Positions 8,730-17,641 of a DNA stretch of 64,000 nt are shown piece by piece. The notes beneath the pieces are model-generated. The model was not told the DNA's origin and did not search any database. It worked only from the letters and a program-made list of their open reading frames with translations. The stretch covers positions 62,001 to 126,000 of the forward strand of contig CAVUWK010000001.1 in the NCBI GenBank assembly GCA_963745175.1. The letters run 5' to 3'. This DNA is from Bog-473 sp963745175. GTDB taxonomy: Bacteria; Actinomycetota; Acidimicrobiia; Acidimicrobiales; RAAP-2. Positions within the stretch are counted from its first letter, which is position 1. Each line of letters begins with the position of its first letter. Both the position numbers and the translations under genes were made by a program.

Positions 8730-9262
8730 ACGGTCGACCGGAATGCGACCACCGGGCCATGTAGCCCATGCGGCACTCGATTTACATCCACTCATATCTG
8801 GATCGCACTTGAGCTTTATGTGTTCGCTGTCGGCTGCGCGCTGACCCCAATGAGGAGGACCTCCGAAGCAGGGAAGTCGACCGTCGGTGAGCCCGGTCGA
8901 CAGTAGAGCGCTCTACCACGGCCACGGATTGGGAGGACCGAGGGGAAGCTAGGTGGATGAACGCGCACGCCGATCCATGGGTCGGTATCCTCTCCCTTTC
9001 CCGGGCGACGAGACGGTCTCACCTCCGTCGCTTGGTCGCCGAGACGAAGAAGACGGGCTCGGTTCTCTTTGTACCCGCCCAGTCAAGACGGTGGGATCCA
9101 CCCCTCGGTCCGGTCTCCACCCTGCAAAGGCGGAGGATGTTGGGAAGAGCCTCACGGTCCAGGACTACGTGCGGGCGTCTGGAATACGACCGAGCAGCAT
9201 GGGGCCTGAGATCGCTGAAACAATCTCTCGTGCCGACGTTGGGAGCGATTAAGGAGAGGATG
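8730..9262. other. Intergenic region before topoisomerase IB, with one possible RNA hairpin
   Basis: No convincing gene in about 530 bases. A frame open from 8957 runs into the topoisomerase but its translation is arginine-rich and unlike the family, so I treat it as leader. At 9004-9040 GGCGAC pairs with GTCGCC (outer stem) around a nested ACGG/CCGT stem. There is no U-run, so it is not an obvious terminator; it may be a structured 5' leader. AAGGAG at 9251-9256 sets the downstream start. Confidence 0.35.
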
Positions 9263-10383
9263 ATGCCAGAACGCCGACGAAGACCGAACGACGAGTCATC
9301 CGACAGTCGGACGCTGCCAACCCCCCGAGCCTTCCGCCCGCCCGGCCTCCACCGAATCACCGCACGACCTGACAAGTGGGTCGACGAGGCCGGTCGTTCA
9401 GTGGACGACCCGGCTGTCCTTGAACGATTGCGGCGGCTGGCGATTCCACCCGCATGGGTAGACGTGTGGGCATCCGCCGACGCTTACACGTCAGTCCAGG
9501 CAACAGGCGTCGACCAGCGCGGTCGGACGCAGTACCGATACTCTCCAGCGGCCCAACATCTTGCCAGCGATGACAAATTCGCTCGCATGACACTGTTCGC
9601 TGCCGCCGTTCCTGAGCTACGCCTTCAGGTTGCACGCGACATCGCGCGATACCGCAAGGATCCACTCGGCGCACGTGTCGTGACTGCGGCCATCGTCAGG
9701 CTTTTAGAACTGGGGCTGCTTCGCGTTGGTAATGACCGGTATGCCCGAGACAATCACACCTACGGACTTACAACGCTTCGGAGAAACCACGTCGATACCG
9801 CGGTTCGACCATCACGTTCCATTTTGTCGGTAAAGAACACCTCGCTCACACCGTCACAGTTCACGACCAGGTGACGGCCAAGGTTGTCGGCGCGCTTGTA
9901 AGTGCTGCGGGCAACGATGCGCAGCCGATCTTTGCTGTAACGAGTGAACACGGAACGCATCACGTGACGAGTGCCGCAGTAAACGCCTACCTCCATGCGC
10001 ATACCCAAGCGCCAGCGAGCGCCAAGGTGTTCCGCACTTGGGGCGCCACGGTTGCGGCAGTTGCAGTTCTTGCTGGAGCCGAACCCCCAGCGGACGTATC
10101 AGCGAGATCGCGGGAGCGTCTCGCCGTCGGTGCTGCGGCGACCTTGCTGGGCGACACGCCCTCCGTCACCCGGTCTTCGTATATCCATCCTGCCTGGATC
10201 CATGTTGGCCGCTCGGACGTGGTGGCCGCTGCCGTCGCCGAGTCCTCCGATCGCGTTGGCACGCGTGCTGTAACAAGCCTTTTCACCGATCCAGGGGTCC
10301 AGGCAGCGGTCCTTTCTGGAATCACTGATGCGACCACGGAAGTTGCCGGTCGAGACGAGAATCGCAGAACACCTAGACCATAA
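9263..10383 (+). pseudogene. Type IB DNA topoisomerase, frameshifted
   Basis: Eukaryote/poxvirus-like type IB topoisomerases relax DNA through a 3'-phosphotyrosine. ATG 9263 follows AAGGAG by six bases. The first frame gives the N-terminal beta-rich domain and start of the catalytic domain: RRLAIPPAWVDVWAS, QATGVDQRGRTQYRYSP, and NHTYGLTTLRRNHVD. Near base 9808 the frame shifts by one; the second frame continues as ITFHFVGKEH, then SAKVFRTWGATVAAVAVL and the active-site tyrosine segment VTRSSYIHP. All catalytic blocks are present once the indel is bridged, so this could be a functional gene with a sequence error. No ribosomal or chromosome-segregation neighbours hint at a special role. Confidence 0.8.
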
Positions 10384-10392
10384 AACTATCTG

Positions 10393-10409
10393 AGGTCATC
10401 ATCTGACCT
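10393..10409. terminator. Stem-loop between convergent genes
   Basis: AGGTCA-TCATC-TGACCT is a perfect 6-bp stem with a 5-base loop, 10 bases after the topoisomerase stop and before the stop of the convergent reductase. It is followed by a short TTT only. It may be a weak bidirectional terminator. Confidence 0.4.
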
Positions 10410-10432
10410 TTGGCGACTCGAGTTCCTCCATG

Positions 10433-10956
10433 TCAAAGTGGATCAAGGTCAATGCGCACCGTAACGAGGTCCGTGCCCACAATCGCTTCGACTGACCGGC
10501 ATGGCGATCCGAGCACCGCGACAGACCCAGTCCCCAGCGCATCGCTTTGGAGGCGCCCTGGCACAACTGACGCCAAGGATCGCTTTGCTCCAGGAGTCGC
10601 ACTCGTTTGTTCGCGTCGTCGTCGTCGTCGTCGAGAACATACGCCATTCCGGTTCGCCAGGCGGCGCGAGATCCGGTGCGCACTCTGACATGAGGATTGG
10701 CCTCAATGTTTCGGACGTAATCGGTGCGGCCCCCATGCTGGACGACGAACCAGAACGTATTGCCTTCTTGGCCATTGCAAATTGGCGTTCGCCGCGTTCG
10801 ACCTGTGCGTCGCCCGATCGTCTCTAGCAAGGCCTTGCCCGGAGGCCCGAACTCGAGTCGCCAGGCAAGCCTGACTGGAGGGTTCACGAAGAACTTCTCG
10901 ACCGGCTGAATGACTCGCGTAACGCTGGGAAGGGCTCCCCCCGTTGCGCACATCAC
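10433..10956 (-). CDS. Deazaflavin (F420)-dependent nitroreductase-family protein, C-terminus frame-disrupted
   Basis: The first ~110 residues match the Ddn/F420-dependent reductase family: NPPVRLAWRLEFGPPGKALL, then IGRRTGRTRRTPI, FWFVVQHGGRTDYVRNIEANP and VRVRTGSRAAWRTG, which form the split beta-barrel that binds F420. After a run of six Asp codons the reading frame no longer resembles the family. The expected C-terminal end (VEAIVGTDLVTVRIDLDPL) appears in another frame with a stop at 10433, so at least one indel is likely; the undisturbed frame would instead run to 10399. These enzymes reduce quinones, enones or nitro compounds with F420H2. The start is uncertain (GTG codons inside are alternatives). 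Confidence 0.68.
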
Positions 10957-11083
10957 TGATAGTGCTCCTTGTCCATCAGAGCGAGACGGTCGGGAAGAGC
11001 CGCCATTGTCGCCACCCGGTCGACGCGATCGTCAGCCAGGCGAAGTTGGGATTCGGCAGTGCGGGGGTTACTCTTCCCGGCCG

Positions 11084-12043
11084 GTGCCTACGGTTCTGGG
11101 TGGCTCGGGTCTAGCGGTCAGTCGAATGGGCCTCGGGCTGGCCGCGCTCGGCCGACCCGGCTACATCAATCTCGGACACGCTTCGGATCTCGCCGGGCGC
11201 ACGTCGGTGGCGTCGTTGGAACGATTGACGCACTCGGTTCTCGACGCCGCCTATGAGCGGGGAGTGCGCTACTTCGACGCGGCGCGCTCGTACGGGCTAG
11301 CTGAGGCGTTCTTGGCGGCATGGCTGGAGCAGCGCGGACTGGGGCCCGGCGAGGTCAGCGTCGGCTCGAAGTGGGGCTATACCTATGTGGCCGAGTGGCG
11401 GGTGGACACGTCCGTGAACGAGGTCAAGGATCTGTCGGTTGGGGCGCTTCGTCGCCAGCTGGCGGAGAGCAGGGAGCTGCTCGGATCGAATCTGCGCCTC
11501 TACCAAATTCACTCCGCCACGCTGGAGGGCGGTGTGCTCGAGGACGTGGCCGTGCACGATGAGCTGGCCCGCTTGCGGGCCGGCGGGGTCTCGATCGGGC
11601 TCACGGTGACCGGCCCCAGGCAAGCTGAGGCGATCGAGCGGGCCCTTGAGGTCGGTGGCTTCGACACTGTGCAGGCGACGTGGAACCTCCTCGAACAGGG
11701 TGCCGGGCCCGCCCTCAGGGCAGCCCACGATGCGGGAATGGGCGTGATCATCAAAGAGCCCCTGGCGAACGGCCGACTCACCGCCCGTGGCGACCTTGCG
11801 GAGCTCGCCGACGCGGCGTCTAGCGCCGGGAGCACCCGCGATGCGTTGGCGCTCGCTGTCGTGCTCGCCCAGCCCTGGGCGGACGTTGTCCTGAGCGGTG
11901 CCGCCAACGTGAAAGAGCTGAAGAGCAACCTGTCCGCCCTTGCGCTCCACCTCGACCCGCAAGGAGTCGAACGCCTGCTCGACGCCATTCACCAGGACTC
12001 ATTCGCCTATTGGCAGATGCGCGCCGCCCTCCCCTGGAATTAA
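11084..12043 (+). CDS. Aldo/keto reductase
   Basis: NAD(P)H-dependent oxidoreductase with a TIM-barrel fold, about 319 residues from GTG 11084, the usual family length. The catalytic tetrad is visible: Asp and Tyr in RYFDAARSYGLAE, Lys in VGSKWGYTY, His in YQIHSATLEGG. The C-terminal cofactor region includes VLSGAANVKELKSNLSAL. The open frame extends back to 10910, but that 58-residue extension is proline/arginine-rich and overlaps the divergent reductase gene, so it is unlikely to be coding; no strong ribosome site fixes the start. Its closest type appears to be the actinobacterial D-threo-aldose-dehydrogenase-like group, but the substrate is unknown. Confidence 0.85.
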   Translation: MPTVLGGSGLAVSRMGLGLAALGRPGYINLGHASDLAGRTSVASLERLTHSVLDAAYERGVRYFDAARSYGLAEAFLAAWLEQRGLGPGEVSVGSKWGYTYVAEWRVDTSVNEVKDLSVGALRRQLAESRELLGSNLRLYQIHSATLEGGVLEDVAVHDELARLRAGGVSIGLTVTGPRQAEAIERALEVGGFDTVQATWNLLEQGAGPALRAAHDAGMGVIIKEPLANGRLTARGDLAELADAASSAGSTRDALALAVVLAQPWADVVLSGAANVKELKSNLSALALHLDPQGVERLLDAIHQDSFAYWQMRAALPWN

Positions 12044-12089
12044 CCAGACCCAAAGCACGTCTGACCCACCTGCAAAGCCCGGACGTTCG

Positions 12090-12908
12090 TCATCTCGTCG
12101 ACTCGGGACCGCTCGTTCCCAATCGCTCTTCCCACCATTGCACCGGCACGATCCGCAGTGCGAGTTCCAGTGTGGTCCGGTCTAGTTCCTCGGCAAGCTG
12201 CGTTACGACAACGATGCGGTCTGCGAGCCAATCGGCACCGAGTTCGTTCTCGATCTCTATTGCCGGGCTGCTGCGAGCTCTCTTCTGTCGCCGGATGTCG
12301 GCCGGCGGATAGTTGGCGTCGAAGAGTCCCGCGATCCAGGCGACGTCGCCACCAAGCTCCACGTGTCGGTCAATGACGCCAGCATAGACGTCGGAGTTGA
12401 GCATGACGCTTGCCCATCGGCTCAGTACCAGGTCGGCATTCTCGGCAAGGAAGGCCACTTCGGCGCGTAAGGAGCGATAGCGGTCATCGTCATCGACAAT
12501 CTCTCGAACGGCTGCAGTGAGCCGAGGGGTATCCTGTGCCACTAGTCGACTCGTCTTTACGGACTCTCGTTGGCTCACGTCCAGAGTCAGCAAGTTGGCA
12601 AGCTCCAAGACGCCAGTCCAGATCATTCGCGCGTTGCGAACCAGCTCGAACATCACATATTGGGCGAGGATGCTCCATCGTCGACGTCTCCTGCGTTCGA
12701 CCACCTCGTTGATGACCGCAACAGACAACATGACCACGATGACGCTGCCGACGAGGCTTGCCAGTAACGCGTGACGAGTCCAGAAGCCGTCTGCGAGTTC
12801 GTCTGATACCACGGCGCCAACGAGAACCAGGAGCGCGAAGGCCGCCAGCGCTCGCGCTTGCCAGAGAAATGCCTCAATAGAACTTGAGTGTCGGGGAGCG
12901 GTTCCCAT
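12090..12908 (-). CDS. Hypothetical membrane protein
   Basis: A 272-residue protein with two N-terminal transmembrane helices (LAAFALLVLVGAVVSDELA and ALLASLVGSVIVVMLSVAVI), then a strongly basic stretch ERRRRRRW and a largely alpha-helical cytoplasmic domain of about 190 residues with no catalytic motif I recognise. The layout resembles proteins annotated only as hypothetical in actinobacteria. It converges on the aldo/keto reductase (gap 46 bases) and lies just downstream of the NTF2-like gene in the same direction. Confidence 0.65.
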   Translation of the reverse strand: MGTAPRHSSSIEAFLWQARALAAFALLVLVGAVVSDELADGFWTRHALLASLVGSVIVVMLSVAVINEVVERRRRRRWSILAQYVMFELVRNARMIWTGVLELANLLTLDVSQRESVKTSRLVAQDTPRLTAAVREIVDDDDRYRSLRAEVAFLAENADLVLSRWASVMLNSDVYAGVIDRHVELGGDVAWIAGLFDANYPPADIRRQKRARSSPAIEIENELGADWLADRIVVVTQLAEELDRTTLELALRIVPVQWWEERLGTSGPESTR

Positions 12909-12950
12909 GCTCGCTACGTCGACCGTGCTGATCGGTGCCCGGCTGGGACG

Positions 12951-13427
12951 TCAGGCATCTGCCGGTGGACCGAGAGGTCGCGTCTCGCTCCACTCGAGAA
13001 TGATCTGGCGCTCTGCGATGTACCAACCTTGGTCGACCTTGGTAAATGTGTCGAGGTAGCGCAGCCATGCGACCATCATCATGCGGGTGCCCTCGTCGGT
13101 GTAAAGGTGGTGGGCGATGGTGTAGCTGTCTCCGGTGGCGTCGTTTCCCTTGATGACGACGGTGCTCTGCCCGTTGAAATGCATTGTCTGCTCGTAGCGA
13201 TTCAGGGCTTCAAAGACGGGTGAGAGCGCTTCTCTACCTTCGAGCACGGAAGTGGGCTCGGTTCCCGGGCCGTCCATGAATACCGAGAAGTGTGTGTCGG
13301 TCGTAAAGAGGGCCATTTGTCCCTCGGCGTCACGGGTATCGGCGCAGTGGGCGTAGGCATCGAACAACTCGCGAATGGCCAAGCGGTCCGCTGCCTCTTG
13401 TGATGAGAGTGTCGAGTGCGATGCCAT
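12951..13427 (-). CDS. SnoaL/NTF2-like family protein
   Basis: This is a 158-residue NTF2-fold protein of the SnoaL-like type: an N-terminal helix pair (DRLAIRELFDAYAHCADTRDAEGQMALF) followed by an antiparallel beta-sheet with HFNGQSTVVIKG and GWYIAERQI. Such proteins act as small-molecule isomerases or hydratases, or as accessory subunits in aromatic and steroid catabolism. ATG 13427 is chosen over the longer frame because AAAGGAG lies about six bases upstream. It diverges from a TetR regulator, and tandem TTGACA-type repeats lie between them, so it is probably that regulator's target. Confidence 0.82.
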   Translation of the reverse strand: MASHSTLSSQEAADRLAIRELFDAYAHCADTRDAEGQMALFTTDTHFSVFMDGPGTEPTSVLEGREALSPVFEALNRYEQTMHFNGQSTVVIKGNDATGDSYTIAHHLYTDEGTRMMMVAWLRYLDTFTKVDQGWYIAERQIILEWSETRPLGPPADA

Positions 13428-13446
13428 GACGTCTCCTTTCCATTGT

Positions 13447-13477
13447 TTGACACATGTATAAAATTGACAGACGTATA
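13447..13477. promoter_or_regulatory. Tandem direct repeat in the TetR/SnoaL divergent promoter
   Basis: TTGACACATGTATA (13447-13460) and TTGACAGACGTATA (13464-13477) share TTGACA-NNN-GTATA and are offset by exactly 17 bp in the 112-bp space between divergent genes. They look like paired recognition units for the TetR protein and also supply promoter-like hexamers. Confidence 0.45.
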
Positions 13478-13539
13478 GAATCACCTCTGCCGTCGGGGTG
13501 CAAGTGGTATTGGGCCTGAGGAAGAGAGGGCTAGAGACG

Positions 13540-14145
13540 ATGCCAACCAATGGCCTGCGGGTGGAGCCTCAGGTGGCTGAACGCATCGATCCCCGTATCG
13601 TCCGAACGGCCGAAGCTTGTCGGGGGGCGATCGTCGAACTCGCCGCGGAGCGACCCATCTCACAGGTCACAATTGCTGACTTGGCAGAGAGGGCGGGGGT
13701 TACTCGGGCGACCTTCTACAACCATTACGCCAACCCCCTGAGTGTGCTGATCCAGGTCCTTCTCGCCGACTTAGAGCGCTCGCACGAACTCGAGGAGAAG
13801 CGTCGGATTGAAGGCGGCTATTCGGCGGCAGAGATGCTGCGCCTTTCGATCATCGATGTCGCGGATCACATCGAACGCTTCGAAGCGGTATACCGACTGG
13901 CGGTGGATGACCCAGCTGATGGGGGAGTGTACGAGGTGCTTGTGCGCCATTTCACCGAGTATGCCGTTGCGTTCATTGCTCGGTGCACCGACCCGGGCCT
14001 GCCTGACTCCAACCATGACGTCATGGCCAAGTTCGTCGCACATGGTTTCGCCGGAGCGATCAGGGCATGGCTGAGCGACAGCTCAGTGACGAAGGACGAC
14101 CTGATCTCTGCGACAGCAGCCTGTGCGCCGGTCTGGTGGAGCTGA
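13540..14145 (+). CDS. TetR-family transcriptional regulator
   Basis: About 201 residues. The N-terminal helix-turn-helix is clear: PISQVTIADLAERAGVTRATFYNHY. The rest is the helical ligand-binding and dimerisation domain without a specific signature, ending SATAACAPVWWS. ATG 13540 follows a weak GAGACG ribosome site; the frame opens earlier at 13498, but the extra 14 residues would cover the promoter region. It is divergent from the NTF2-like gene and probably represses it and itself through the TTGACA repeats. Confidence 0.88.
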   Translation: MPTNGLRVEPQVAERIDPRIVRTAEACRGAIVELAAERPISQVTIADLAERAGVTRATFYNHYANPLSVLIQVLLADLERSHELEEKRRIEGGYSAAEMLRLSIIDVADHIERFEAVYRLAVDDPADGGVYEVLVRHFTEYAVAFIARCTDPGLPDSNHDVMAKFVAHGFAGAIRAWLSDSSVTKDDLISATAACAPVWWS

Positions 14146-14508
14146 TCGATGACCGAAAACGCCCAGAGGGAAGAGATCAGGCGACCATGACCTCCACAAG
14201 CTGGCGAAGTCACCGCTGATTGCTGACAGAGAGGAGCGATTACCCTGACCGATGTCACCACAGCGAGTGCCTTACCTCGTTAGGTATCTGTCTCGAGGAG
14301 TACCAATATCCCTACCCTGTGCAGTTCTGCCTCAAGAATGATCTGCGATCCTCAAGATGGCGCACACGGACATCGCTCCGAATGGCGGCTATGCGGCACC
14401 GTCCGTCGCCCTGGTCAGTCTGGTTGGTTGGTCCAAACATTGGGTGGCCAAAAGTGTCACGGGATCCCTGACGAGTCTTAGTCTGGTCCCAGTGGGGAGA
14501 ACGCCGGC
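14146..14508. other. Gene-free stretch after TetR, possibly with a decayed gene start
   Basis: No convincing CDS in about 360 bases. GAGGAG at about 14232 is followed by a frame that would read TDVTTASALPR and then stops; its expected start codon is CTG. This could be the first bases of a lost gene in the TetR operon, but the evidence is slight. I see nothing else. Confidence 0.25.
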
Positions 14509-15432
14509 GTGACAGCGACTCGGGACATGCGTTCGCCTCAGCGGCGTGAGCCAGGGTCGGAGCGGAAATGGCTCGTTCTCCGCGTCATCGGTGCAGGGCT
14601 GCTGTTTGCAACTGGTGCGATCCATCTCGACTTGTACCTCACGGGTTACCGGACGATCCCGACGATCGGCTGGCTGTTCCTGCTTCAGGTAATCACGGCG
14701 TTTGGTCTCGGCGCGATCATCCTCGTTTGCCGCAGTCGTCTGGTTGCGGCAGCGGGCGCCGCGTTCGCGGTCGCAACCCTCTGCGGGTATCTCTTGTCGT
14801 TGCGCGTCAGCCTCTTCGGGTTTCGTGAGCTCCGCACCACCGCTGGGATCGTCGCGGGGGTAATCGAGGTCGCGACCTTCGCGGTGCTTGTCGCGTACAC
14901 CCTTCGTCCATTCCCAGAGCGTGAACCCTCTGGGAGGGCGACTCACGGCGCGCTGGAGGACCGGTTGCAACGGGCCATGCCGGCCGGCCGGTGGGCAGCA
15001 ACCGCGTTCACCGTGCTGATCTTGGTGTTATTGGGTCTTTCGCTGGCGGCACCGGGGCCAGGCTCGACGGGCAGCAGTTCCGCGAACGCGCTCATCAAGG
15101 TCACAAAGATCCAGGGCGTCTCTGTTTTGACCAATGCCGCTGGCTTCACTCTGTACTGGTTCGCACCCGATACGCCGCGCAAGTCGACTTGCTACGGCAC
15201 CTGTGCGGCGTACTGGCCGCCGGTGACCGGCAGACCCGTTGCCGGACCGGGCGTGACCGGCGAGCTCGGAACGATCGGACGGACTGGTGGAGCGACCCAG
15301 GCCACTTACGACGGTCATCCGCTCTACACCTACGTGGGCGACTCTTCTCCCGGGCAGTCCACGGGCAACAACATCAACTTGAACGGCGGATTTTGGTACG
15401 AGATGACCGTGTCCGGGCTGACCCACAAGTGA
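14509..15432 (+). CDS. Fusion: multi-pass membrane domain + Yx(FWY)xxD (COG4315-like) domain
   Basis: 307 residues. Residues about 22-140 form four helices with the motif HLDLYLTGYRTIPTIGWLF and the segment SLFGFREL; a fifth helix (FTVLILVLLGLSLAAPG) follows, then an outside domain (about 195-305) with the lipoprotein-type repeat signature: GFTLYWFAPDTPRKSTCYG, CAAYWPPV, then DGHPLYTYVGDSSPGQSTG. The membrane part is clearly related to the separate proteins at 21213-21755 and 48003-48509 (IHLHLWMEGYRDIPTVGPLF, LFGFRE). The Yx(FWY)xxD domain is also encoded alone at 23114. GTG 14509 follows GTGGGGAG. Function of either domain is unknown; location in the cell envelope is likely. Confidence 0.8.
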   Translation: MTATRDMRSPQRREPGSERKWLVLRVIGAGLLFATGAIHLDLYLTGYRTIPTIGWLFLLQVITAFGLGAIILVCRSRLVAAAGAAFAVATLCGYLLSLRVSLFGFRELRTTAGIVAGVIEVATFAVLVAYTLRPFPEREPSGRATHGALEDRLQRAMPAGRWAATAFTVLILVLLGLSLAAPGPGSTGSSSANALIKVTKIQGVSVLTNAAGFTLYWFAPDTPRKSTCYGTCAAYWPPVTGRPVAGPGVTGELGTIGRTGGATQATYDGHPLYTYVGDSSPGQSTGNNINLNGGFWYEMTVSGLTHK

Positions 15433-15627
15433 CCGGCGTAGCGGGGTATAAGCAGTGATCCCACGGTCTGGACGGCGGACGATCACTCGGATACTCGAAA
15501 GGTCTGATCCGCACCCAACTACCCCCCATCCGAGAGTTTGTCCTCGCATGGTTGTTCGATCATTTCGGCGACCGCGTCGCGGGTGAGGCGCCGCTTTGGA
15601 ATGCTGGTTGGATACTCTCGCGTACCG

Positions 15628-16659
15628 TCAATCGACGACCACCACGTTGCGACCCATTGTCGCCCGCGACTCCATCGCGCCGACGATCTCAGGTAGCGCC
15701 GAAAAAGAGGAAGTCGAACCAGCAATGGGACGAATCGTCCCGGCCGCAATCATTCTCAAGAGATCCTCGTGGACGCGCACGCCATCAGCGTGCGATGGGA
15801 AGTTCAATCCAGTCGCGCGTTTGAATTCGAGTGCATCCTCCGTGTACGCGTGGCAGACTCCTACGAGCGAAAAGTTGCCGAACAACACTGGTCGCGGCAC
15901 GATGCCTTCGTCTTCGCCCTCGATCCCCGACGCAAACCCCACGAGCAGATGTCGGCCTCCGAATGCCATACATCGAAACGTTTCAACGGTTGTTGCTCCG
16001 CCGACGCTATCGAAGGCCACGTCGACGCCGCGCCCACCAGTGGCGTCGAGGACTCGCGCAACAAAGTCGTCATTGCGATAGTCGATCGCCACGTCGGCGC
16101 CGAGCTCAATGACGAACCTGAGCTTGTGAGGGCCGCCTGCAGTCGCTATCACTCGGGCACCGCGTGCGCGAGCGAGTTGTACGGCGGCCGACCCCGCACC
16201 GCCGGCAGCGGCGTGCACAAGCACGGTGTCGTCGGCCGAGAGATGGGCACGTTCGTAGAGGGCGAGAGAGGCGAGATGGAACGGCATGTAGACCGACGCT
16301 GCGGTTGCGGTATCCATGTCGTCGGGCATCGCGAATGTCATGGCGACGGGCGCAACCGCGACCTCCGCGTACCCGCCGAAGGCACCGGTGGGAATCGCAC
16401 AGACGCGCTTTCCGACTGGGGCCTCACCGCCATCGCCCGCCGCTGTCACGCGGCCGAGGACCTCCATGCCGGGGATGTACGGCGGCTCGACCGGCACCGT
16501 CCGATATCTGCCACGAATTCCGTCGATGTCGTTGAAATTGATGGTGATTGCCTCCACCGCGATCTGGACTTCGCCCGGTCCGGGCTCGGGCGCATCGACC
16601 TCGTCGAACCGAAGCACGTCTGTAGGTGCACCGAAATCGTGAACGCGCCAGGCTCTCAT
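15628..16659 (-). CDS. Zinc-independent MDR quinone-oxidoreductase-like protein (paralogue 1)
   Basis: Medium-chain dehydrogenase/reductase of about 343 residues. The GroES-like N-terminus (MRAWRVHDFGAPTDVL, INFNDIDGIRGRY) is followed by a Rossmann domain with HAAAGGAGSAAVQLARARGA for NADPH. No zinc-binding cysteine cluster is present, which places it with NADPH:quinone reductase/enone-reductase-like enzymes. ATG 16659 has GGAGGG about eight bases upstream; the longer frame from 16704 is less likely. It is clearly paralogous to 18865-19932 (shared FNDID, AAAGGAGSAAVQLA, GRGVDVAFD, FASGIE blocks), and the two flank the TetR/P450 pair, suggesting one catabolic unit. Confidence 0.88.
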   Translation of the reverse strand: MRAWRVHDFGAPTDVLRFDEVDAPEPGPGEVQIAVEAITINFNDIDGIRGRYRTVPVEPPYIPGMEVLGRVTAAGDGGEAPVGKRVCAIPTGAFGGYAEVAVAPVAMTFAMPDDMDTATAASVYMPFHLASLALYERAHLSADDTVLVHAAAGGAGSAAVQLARARGARVIATAGGPHKLRFVIELGADVAIDYRNDDFVARVLDATGGRGVDVAFDSVGGATTVETFRCMAFGGRHLLVGFASGIEGEDEGIVPRPVLFGNFSLVGVCHAYTEDALEFKRATGLNFPSHADGVRVHEDLLRMIAAGTIRPIAGSTSSFSALPEIVGAMESRATMGRNVVVVD

Positions 16660-16929
16660 GTCGTGCCCTCCATGTGATTGTGCAAATTCCTTTGAACTTG
16701 CCAAGGTGAGTGTTGCGGCTCGGATGCCGGCGCTGTCACTGGGCTTTCACCCTCCAATTTGACCCGTCTTATTACACGTCGGCCTGGGGTGTGGGTCGAG
16801 TGTAGGTCTCCGAATTCCCTCAGCGTGAAGTAGCCGAGAACGCTGTCCGCCGAGCCGGGTTGTGGAGGTGCTCGATGAAATCGGCGAAACGAACGGCGAG
16901 CCTCCAGGTTGTCATCGAGGGTTGGCGAT

Positions 16930-17568
16930 TCAGCAGCTCGAGCGGTACGCAGCTCCAGAACGAGCGCCGTCGATACGGACAAACAGATCAGCCAACACCT
17001 CGACAAGTGTCGCACGCTCGATCGCCAACTGCCCTTGGTGCCATGCAAGGCACAGCTCGCTCAAGGTGCCGATCTGTGCGTACGCGACGAGGCGAGCACG
17101 ACGGTCCGCCTGCGGGTCCGAGCCGGGGGGTGCCATCCCCGCGACGGCCACGTCGATGATCTGGTGCCGAAAAGGGCTGAGCGCGCCGCCGTGGGTCTCG
17201 GCGAGCAGTACCCGTGCGAGACACTCGTCATCGACCAACGCGCCGACGAACGCTTCCAGCCACGCTTGTGGTGGCCCGCCGGGCCTGGTGGGCCGGAACG
17301 GATCGACACGCGCCGACATCGCCGCGATCGCATGGTCGACGACGGCGCTCTGGAGCTGGGCGAGCGACCCAAAGCTCTCGTAGAAATATCGCTTGGTCAG
17401 CCCGGCTGCCCGGCACACGCGACCGACGCCGAGCGCACGGGCGCCCTCGGTTCCGGCAATCTCGAAGGCCGCCTCCACCAGTCGGTTCCGTCGATCGATG
17501 CGCCTGTCGTGGGCGCTGACGCCCTTGAAGGGCAACGTCACCTGGTACTCCATCTCGAATCCAAGCAT
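16930..17568 (-). CDS. TetR-family regulator beside the P450 gene
   Basis: About 212 residues with a TetR helix-turn-helix: RALGVGRVCRAAGLTKRYFY. The remainder is the variable helical ligand domain, ending LVEVLADLFVRIDG. The open frame starts at GTG 17577, inside the palindrome at 17571-17590; ATG 17568 or 17553 are better starts, and none has a strong ribosome site, so a leaderless mRNA is possible. It is divergent from the P450 with only about 70 bases between them, and is likely its repressor. Confidence 0.85.
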   Translation of the reverse strand: MLGFEMEYQVTLPFKGVSAHDRRIDRRNRLVEAAFEIAGTEGARALGVGRVCRAAGLTKRYFYESFGSLAQLQSAVVDHAIAAMSARVDPFRPTRPGGPPQAWLEAFVGALVDDECLARVLLAETHGGALSPFRHQIIDVAVAGMAPPGSDPQADRRARLVAYAQIGTLSELCLAWHQGQLAIERATLVEVLADLFVRIDGARSGAAYRSSC

Positions 17569-17570
17569 AG

Positions 17571-17622
17571 TTGACACCAGCCGGTATCAATGTCTACGGT
17601 CGCAGACGCCAAGCGGTGTCAA
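17571..17622. promoter_or_regulatory. TTGACACC/GGTGTCAA operator elements between TetR and P450
   Basis: TTGACACC (17571-17578) and GGTATCAA (17583-17590) form an inverted repeat with a 4-bp spacer and 7 of 8 pairs matched. A perfect partner, GGTGTCAA, recurs at 17615-17622, just before the P450 ribosome site AAGGAGG (17625-17631). Position between divergent regulator and target is typical of a TetR operator. Confidence 0.5.
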
Positions 17623-17641
17623 GCAAGGAGGTTCCGTCGTC

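Noticed and set aside
8957..9262. N-terminal extension of the topoisomerase by ~100 codons
   Set aside because: Composition unlike protein-coding sequence and a good ribosome site supports ATG 9263.
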